DNA from: Gymnorhina tibicen
Taxonomy: Eukaryota; Chordata; Aves; Passeriformes; Artamidae
DNA length: 64,000 bases
NCBI GenBank assembly: GCA_013399875.1
Contig: VXAZ01009650.1
Span: forward strand, 277,725-341,724
Direction: 5' to 3'
The translations under genes were made by a program, and so were the position numbers. Shown here piece by piece: positions 57,360-64,000 of this stretch (the stretch's first letter is position 1; every line of letters begins with the position of its first letter). Below the pieces are notes generated by a model. It was not told the DNA's origin. It saw only the letters and a list, made by a program, of their open reading frames with translations, and did not search any database.

Positions 57360-60300
57360 AATGCATGGGTTAAAAGAGGAAGAATTTCCTCTCTGTGAGG
57401 GTCAGATGAATTTCAAGTCCCAGGCAATTCCAGGGGGTTCAGTTCAGCTTGCATGGCACACAGCCAGGGATGTCACCATGGAGGGGGATGCTGGAGGCTG
57501 CCCAGGCCCTTCAATCATCGTCCTCGTGCTCCCGGGAGCACTTTGTGACTTCTGGGTACAAACACCTGGAAATCATTAAAAACCGGCAGAGGCGCCTGAG
57601 TGTATTAATTAAATAAAACGCTCAGCACGCGAATCCCGCCCGGTGCCCTCCGGATCCTGGGAGCGTGAAACCCGGCCCTCGGAGCGATATCCGCGAAAGG
57701 AATGGGGGGAAGAAAGAGAAAAAAAAGCCCAAAATGTGTGAAAAGAGAATTAGTGAAATTAGGTTAGGCCAATAAACCGCGCGGGGGTCCCCCCGGCCCC
57801 GCAGCCTCAGGCGAGGAGTGCTATCTAGCCTGATCTATTGTTTCCCCCCCTGGCAGGGGGGTTATTGTGTGATAAATAATTCCCTAAAAAAAAAAAAGTG
57901 GGAGCATTTGCATAATCACTGCTTTGATGTGGCCAGCAAGATGAAGCTGTGTCCCCCCAAATCTGCCACGGGCCAGGAGGAACAAAACAAGAGGGAGCCT
58001 TTCACGGCGCTGGCGGTGTGTGGGGCAGCCCGTCGGGAGCGAGTCTTTCACTCTCACTCTCTTTTAACGACCCCTTTTAATGATTAAACTCCAGGAATGC
58101 CAAAAAGAAGCCGAGCACCCTCTCCGTCTTTTCTGGTCGGGCCTCATTGTCCTTCCTGGTTTCTCTCCCTCTTTTAAGAGGCACTGGAGTAGGTGCCTTT
58201 GGCTCTTCAAAAGGCTGGGATGGATGGGATGCACTTCTCTCTCACTGCTGGAGCCACGCAGGAACAGGAGGGACATCCCGGGTGGCTCAGCACCAGGATG
58301 CTCCCCCGAGCCATCCTCAGGGAGGGACACTGCTCCTTGCCAGGTGCATCATCCTGGAGGGATTTCCCTCCGTGCCAGGTACAGACCCTGTCGGCAGGAG
58401 CGTTAGCATCCTGCTGGGTCTGTGACAACGGGAACCACCGTGGGAAAAAGCACACATCGCGTCGGAACATGGAGGGGGGGCTGGAGAGGGGTTTGGGGTG
58501 GGAGCCGTGCCAGCCAAACCTTCCCTGCTCCCTGGGGGAGGCTGGGCTTGGTTGGAGATGCCCTTGGAGGAGATGGGCCTGAGGGGGGCAAGACTGGGAG
58601 GGGGAGGCAGGACCATGCTGGCAAAGGCTGACTTGGAGACGCTGGATTTGTCACCTAACCCGGTCACCCTCATCCCGATTTTTCATTTGAATGTGGCCAA
58701 AAGCGTTTATTTCCCTTTCTTCCCCCTTAATTTGAGTTTATTCCTCTCCTCCCTTTCTTTTTTTTCCATATATTTCTCTCTTTTCTCTCGGAAGACTGAT
58801 TTTTGGAGATGACGGGGAGTCCCCAGAGCCAACTGCAGCCAACCTGGAAGTGGACCAGGAGATGCAAGATGGGCAAACACCTCTTTGGATGATGTGAGGG
58901 ACCTGGGGGTGGTTTCCATGGCAGCCCCTTGCCCCAGAACATGTGTTTATGATCCTTCTGTGTATTGTATTTTGGCATAAAAGCTTCTCCGCGCCGGCAG
59001 GGCTGGAGGGGCAGCTTGAAAGCCCCCAGGGGGTTTTACAGCCCTCCTTGGCATAAGAATGGCCACGAGGAGCCAAACCAGCACCCCAAGGGCTGCCGCA
59101 CGCTGCCTTTCATGGCAGGCATAAATCTGTCCACGTAGTGCCATCGTTACAGAGCCCTCCCGACACGGCTCTCAGCTGGCTGGCGCATTTTAAACCCAGT
59201 TTTCCTAAAGCCTTACTCAGGTGCCCCAGGTTGGGCTTCCCCCGGTCCTGTATTATGTATGGATTTGGCCCACGTGGCCCCAGTTCCTATTCCCCACGGG
59301 CAAAAAGGATCTCAGTTATCTATTATACAGTCAATCCCCTGGCATAAACAGAAATCCCAGCGGGATCTCTTCTGTAACCTGATGTAGGTTGTTGTCTTAC
59401 TACAAGGCAAAATCTTGTCTTTTACAGTCTAAGACAGACTCTTTTGCTCTGACAAGCTGACAGTGTAAGGATATAAGGATATAAGGATATCTTGCCTTCT
59501 ACCTACAATTCTGCAACAGCTGTGCAGGTCCAGCAAAATTCTGGCAGCCTGCTCATCCCTGTGATCTCTTGTACTGAATTCAGATTAAGGAGAGGCAGAA
59601 CTCTTGCCAGATTTAAAATCAACCCTCTAAAAACTGAGTGGAGAAAAAACCAATTCTTGGAGGGTCACTTTGCAGCGGCTGGGAGGGAACAGGGATGGTG
59701 CTGGGGCGGCTGTGACACGCAGCCGTCCTCTTCCCTCGCCTCCCCTCCTCCTCCTTTTATTAAAAAGCAGAGAGACCGGCCCAAAGCTGATGGCATATTT
59801 ACCTTCATGAGTTTTAAAAAAAGTTAATTACCGCTCGGAGCAAGTTGGTCGGGCTGTCCTGAGCTGTCTTTTATTAGTAGTCGCCTTCATTAATTTCCCT
59901 CGCTGGATTTGCTGCTAATAGCTGCCTGGTCCTGGGCAGCACAAAGCAGCATCTGTGCCATTGAGCAGAAAAGCGGGAGTCAGGCAAAGGGGGGCACTGG
60001 GGGGGCGACGCCGTTTGCAAATCAACCTCTATTAACGTGATGTCCTGCTCGGAGGGGACGGCAGCCCCGGTAGCCGGCACGGCAGTTTGGGCTGCGCTGG
60101 GCTGTAACCGAGGGAGGAAAGGCACCTGCTGCCTGCCGGGGGGATCCTGCCCTCGTCCTGCTCCCCCGGGCGCTGGCTGTGCCGCCCGGGAACCCTCTGG
60201 CTTGCTGGACCTGCCTCTATGGACCCGTGCACCCAGCTCGGTGCTGCCGATGCTCTGGTCCTGCGGCAGTGTCCGGCATTAAAGAAATCGTTAAGTAACT

Positions 60301-61780
60301 CGGTATCTTTTGATGGAAGATACACTCTGCCTTAAGAACGTCTTGGCAGAGAAGTTTGGGATTAGGGAATGGGATTAAGTTCTGTTTGGAGGGGGCAGCG
60401 GGCAGGCTGGGGTGGGGCGGGAGGCACGGCGGGCTCACACGAGCTGGGGCAGCGGGCGGCTGCGGAGGCCAACAGCCCCATCTGCTCCCGCTCTGCCAGG
60501 GGAGAGGGAGATGATTTCATCCAAGTGGAAGAAAGGAGGGTGGCGTGTGTCACTCCCGGCAGAGGGGTGAGAGCATCATGCTGCCGCCAGCTTCCCCACA
60601 GGGTTGGGGGAGGCACCCGTGTGCCGGGGCTTCCCTCAAGGCAGCAGGTGACAGCAGCAGGTACCAACACCTTGCTGCAAATATCCCGGTTCTGGTTAGC
60701 GGGAAGGAGGTGCCGAGGAGGCTGCTGCTGCTGTGTTCTTCCAAGCAGAAGAGATTGGGCAGCACTGGCTGTGGTTCTGCACTGGCTGACGTGAGGCTTT
60801 CCCCCCAGTACCCATGAATAGCTGTGTCTGCTGAAGGAGCTGTGCCTAAATCCAGCAGCTGGGCTCTGGGGGCAGCTGATGCCGGGTTTATGGCAGCGAG
60901 GCTGTGCTGCCTCGCGTGCAGGGGCTGCCTCACAGCTGGAGGGGTCACCCCATACCCGTTTTCCGCCAGCCGCAATGGCCCAGAATGCCGTGGCTCGGAG
61001 GGAGAGGGCGAGAGGCAAGCCTGGCTCAGCCCTGTATTGTTGGGATTAACTGAGGGGCTCCCTTTCCACTGCATCTTTTGGAAGAGAAATTCCCTGAAGT
61101 GCTCCATAGAGTCATTAGTTCTTGGCAAATGAGTGAGAAAATCATTCTACCTGTTTTTGGCAGGCTTCGGTTGCATCCTGGATATCAAATTTACTAACTT
61201 GGATGCACAAGCACGACACAGCCAACAAGATTCTGCCTTTCACCTGGATACCTGCAGAAAGGGAAGGAGGAAAAACCTCTTTAAGCAAATACCTTCCCTG
61301 AAGGACAGGAAAGTGTGTCACCACTTTGTCACGAGCAGGCCGGTTTTGTGCCTGACTTATAGCAGCACTTACACAGGGTGTAAACTCAAGTCCTGGAGTT
61401 TAGGTGAGAGGAGAAAATGTTTCATGTTTCCTCAAGCTTGATGTCCCTACAGTTCACATTTCACTGTCCCAGCATGACACAGTTCCACTCATTTTGTAGA
61501 CACTGGCCCTCAGTGGTTATACAGAGTACTTAGGTTGGAATTTGGAGAGTGTTACAATTAATCAAGCCCCAAAAGCACCTTGGTAGCAAGTTACTTAATA
61601 CAAACCACTGAATCTCCAATAAAAACTTCAAATTTCTAGTAAGAAAAGGAAAAAGTATTCCCTAAGTCTCAGTTAGTTCAAATTACTTAATTCTGAAACC
61701 AGAGGAAATAACAGCAAATTTTTGTCAGTAGCTCAAAGATGAAATTTACAACCACAGTGTTAAATTCTCCATCATCAGAG
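57360..61780. other. Intergenic region between NEUROG2 and ALPK1
   Basis: No coding gene is supported. It holds a small triplicated octamer (AAGGATAT, about 59468-59491) and AT-rich islands with TTAATTA-type homeodomain words inside GC-rich flanks (57880-58000, 59810-59960, 60265-60330). By position these are candidate NEUROG2 enhancers. This is a position-based guess only. Confidence 0.4.
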
Positions 61781-61796
61781 TCAACTATTTATTTCC

Positions 61797-62093
61797 TCAG
61801 TAACCCCCTATTTTCACCACAAACGTGAACCGATAATTGACGCTCCGTGTGTTTGGGGCCATGTGTGTGTGGCCCAGTTCTTCAGGTGATGAGGGTACAA
61901 ATCCATGATTTCCAGTATCCAAGCTCCAGATGAAGACAGAGTGCCTGATAGATCTGAAATTGTGCCCAATCCTGTAAAGAGTAAGACCAGTAGAATATGA
62001 TTCCATGTCCGTTTCAACAGGGAACTGGACAAGCTGATCCTTGACCCGTACTTTTACCTGTGAGTAGCTGTAACTACGGCGGCAAAATGTCTC
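61797..62093 (-). CDS. Unassigned terminal-exon-like ORF downstream of ALPK1
   Basis: A 98-codon frame begins right after a strong acceptor (pyrimidine tract, then TTTTAG at 62099-62094), with an in-frame TAG just upstream. It ends in TGA, followed four bases later by AATAAA (61793-61788). It therefore looks like a last coding exon. The protein is not low-complexity: it has SYSQVKVRVKDQLVQFPVE, TLYRIGHNFRSIRHSVFIWS and a C-terminal SVNYRFTFVVKIGGY. I do not recognise the family. It could be an alternative last exon of ALPK1: a weak in-phase donor, TCG|GTGGAG, exists at 63438/63437. It could also be part of an unannotated gene or a decayed insertion. Confidence 0.4.
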   Translation of the reverse strand, partial: ETFCRRSYSYSQVKVRVKDQLVQFPVETDMESYSTGLTLYRIGHNFRSIRHSVFIWSLDTGNHGFVPSSPEELGHTHMAPNTRSVNYRFTFVVKIGGY

Positions 62094-62099
62094 CTAAAA

Positions 62100-63419
62100 C
62101 CAATAGAAGAAATGAGCTGTTAGATGGAAATATTAGGAAGAAAGCAAAACAGTAAAATTTCACAGGGATGGATTTATTCAGAAGCACATCTAAATAAATT
62201 TAGATTTTTCTTTCTTTGAGCAGGAAGGAGCTGGAAAAGGCATGACTGGCCAGGGGTCCCAAAACTGCGTGTGCTGCTGGAGCAGACGCTGAGGGGGCGG
62301 CTGCTGGCGGCGCATTAGGACACTTTGTTGTGCAGAGATTGTCCGGGAGGTTTTGTTTTGGCCTTAATTGTCTCTATAGAGCAGGGAAAGCTTCTGCAGA
62401 GAGGCTTTAACACAGCATCTCTGCCGCCCATTGATTCCCGGGATCTTGCTAACTAGCTTTGTTTGCCCTCCGGAGCCCGGCGCTCGCTGGCCGGAGAACG
62501 GAGCTATGTGAGCGCGGCGTTTGTCACTTAGTTAAAGCCAGCATTTCCCCACTGCCGAAGACAAGGCCAGCCTTTATTGGCTGCACAACGAGATAACGGG
62601 CTTAATCTTCCCAGTAACACGTGAGTTTTCATGTATCACTTTAATCTGCGAGACACTGGGGCCGAGTGTCCCGTCACATGCCGATTTCACTGTTGTGTGA
62701 GCCGGCGACTGCCCAGCTCAATGATGGATTGTTTGCTGGCTCTTAACAACAGGCAAGATGCTGAATGCCCCGGGGTGACAGACAGTGTGCAATGGGAACG
62801 GCCGCAAATCTGATGGCCCGGTTCAAGTTCACCTGACAAAGCTGGAGCAGTCTGCGAGCAGCGCTCGGGAAAGGATTATTCACACTGGCATTATATTTTT
62901 GAATGCATTTTTCTCCCTGCGCAGCTGCGCAGCTCCCCAAGACTGAAGGTTTATGCACCATAATAAAGAGATTTAATTTTTTTTTTTTCTCTTCCTTCTC
63001 CCTCTTTACACCTAGTTCTAATCAGTTGGCCCAGGGATAGGGCATCTTTCCAAACAACTCAGCACAAACATCACCTAGAAAACAATAGCATTGCTAAAAC
63101 GCAGGGACAAAAGCCTAAAAATCTCTGCTGGCTGCAGAAACAAAAGGGGATGGTTTTGTTAAAGCCACGTCTGTTGGGGACCCATCTTTTAGTGGAACTT
63201 TGATGCTGTGTTCCCTTTCTCACCGAGAAAATCTCCCCAAAGAAACGATCCCAGCCTTTGCGCTTGGGGGCAGCGGGACATCGGGGCTTTGGGGGTGAAG
63301 AGGAGAATGGGAAATGAAGGCAGCTTTTTGCTGCCTTGCTGGACAACCTGCTCCCAAAGATGTGCAGGGTAAAGCAGAGTCCAGCTCACGGGTCATTCTG
63401 TGGACTGACCTGTGCCAGT
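62100..63419 (-). other. ALPK1 3' flank / probable 3' UTR
   Basis: No further alpha-kinase sequence is present. Minus-strand AATAAA occurs at 62578-62573 and could end ALPK1. The 62430-62720 part has many developmental-type words (E-boxes, TTAATC, CTTTATTGG) and could alternatively be a regulatory element. Confidence 0.4.

Positions 63420-64000
<581 letters not shown>

Noticed and set aside
60362..61128. Minus-strand frames of 192 and 218 codons
   Set aside because: They overlap each other in different frames, lack recognisable motifs and sit in GC-rich intergenic DNA.

Overview
This is a vertebrate nuclear window, almost certainly from a bird. Genes are split into many short exons with GT-AG introns, CpG-island promoters and AATAAA signals. 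There are several 3' fragments of CR1 LINEs, the dominant avian/reptilian retroposon. I did not resolve the species. The gene order (LARP7 - ZGRF1 - NEUROG2 - ALPK1) is the conserved block known from human 4q25, here in reverse orientation.

Layout: 1-10.4 kb is intergenic, with no gene I can support. LARP7 lies on the minus strand, from its stop at 10928 to its start codon at 29968, with a non-coding first exon near 33.4 kb. I could join 12 coding exons in phase to 590 codons plus stop. Inside its intron 8, on the opposite (+) strand, is the complete miR-302b/c/a/d-367 microRNA cluster (22.58-23.41 kb), with its own TATA box upstream and AATAAA signals downstream. A CpG-island bidirectional promoter (about 33.0-33.9 kb) separates LARP7 from ZGRF1. 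ZGRF1 is on the plus strand, with start codon at 34686 and stop at 50299. I joined 28 coding exons in phase to 2086 codons plus stop, covering an N-terminal DUF2439 domain, a 683-codon disordered exon, a GRF zinc finger and a full SF1 (UPF1-like) helicase core.

50.5-55.4 kb is intergenic, with a small CpG island and two CR1 fragments. At 55.3-57.0 kb there are promoter boxes (two CCAAT, one TATA), a 647-base assembly gap, and then a U-rich 3' UTR-like stretch ending in AATAAA. By synteny this is the proneural gene NEUROG2, whose coding sequence is lost in the gap. 57-61.8 kb is intergenic with microsatellites and possible enhancers. The right edge holds the last two coding exons of ALPK1 (minus strand, alpha-kinase domain). 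Downstream of it is an unassigned terminal-exon-like ORF (61797-62093).

The genes do unrelated jobs. LARP7 stabilises 7SK RNA. miR-302/367 is the pluripotency microRNA cluster. ZGRF1 is a DNA-repair helicase. NEUROG2 is a neuronal bHLH factor. ALPK1 is a cytosolic sensor kinase for bacterial ADP-heptose. Functional coupling is likely only through the shared LARP7/ZGRF1 promoter and the antisense nesting of miR-302/367 in LARP7.
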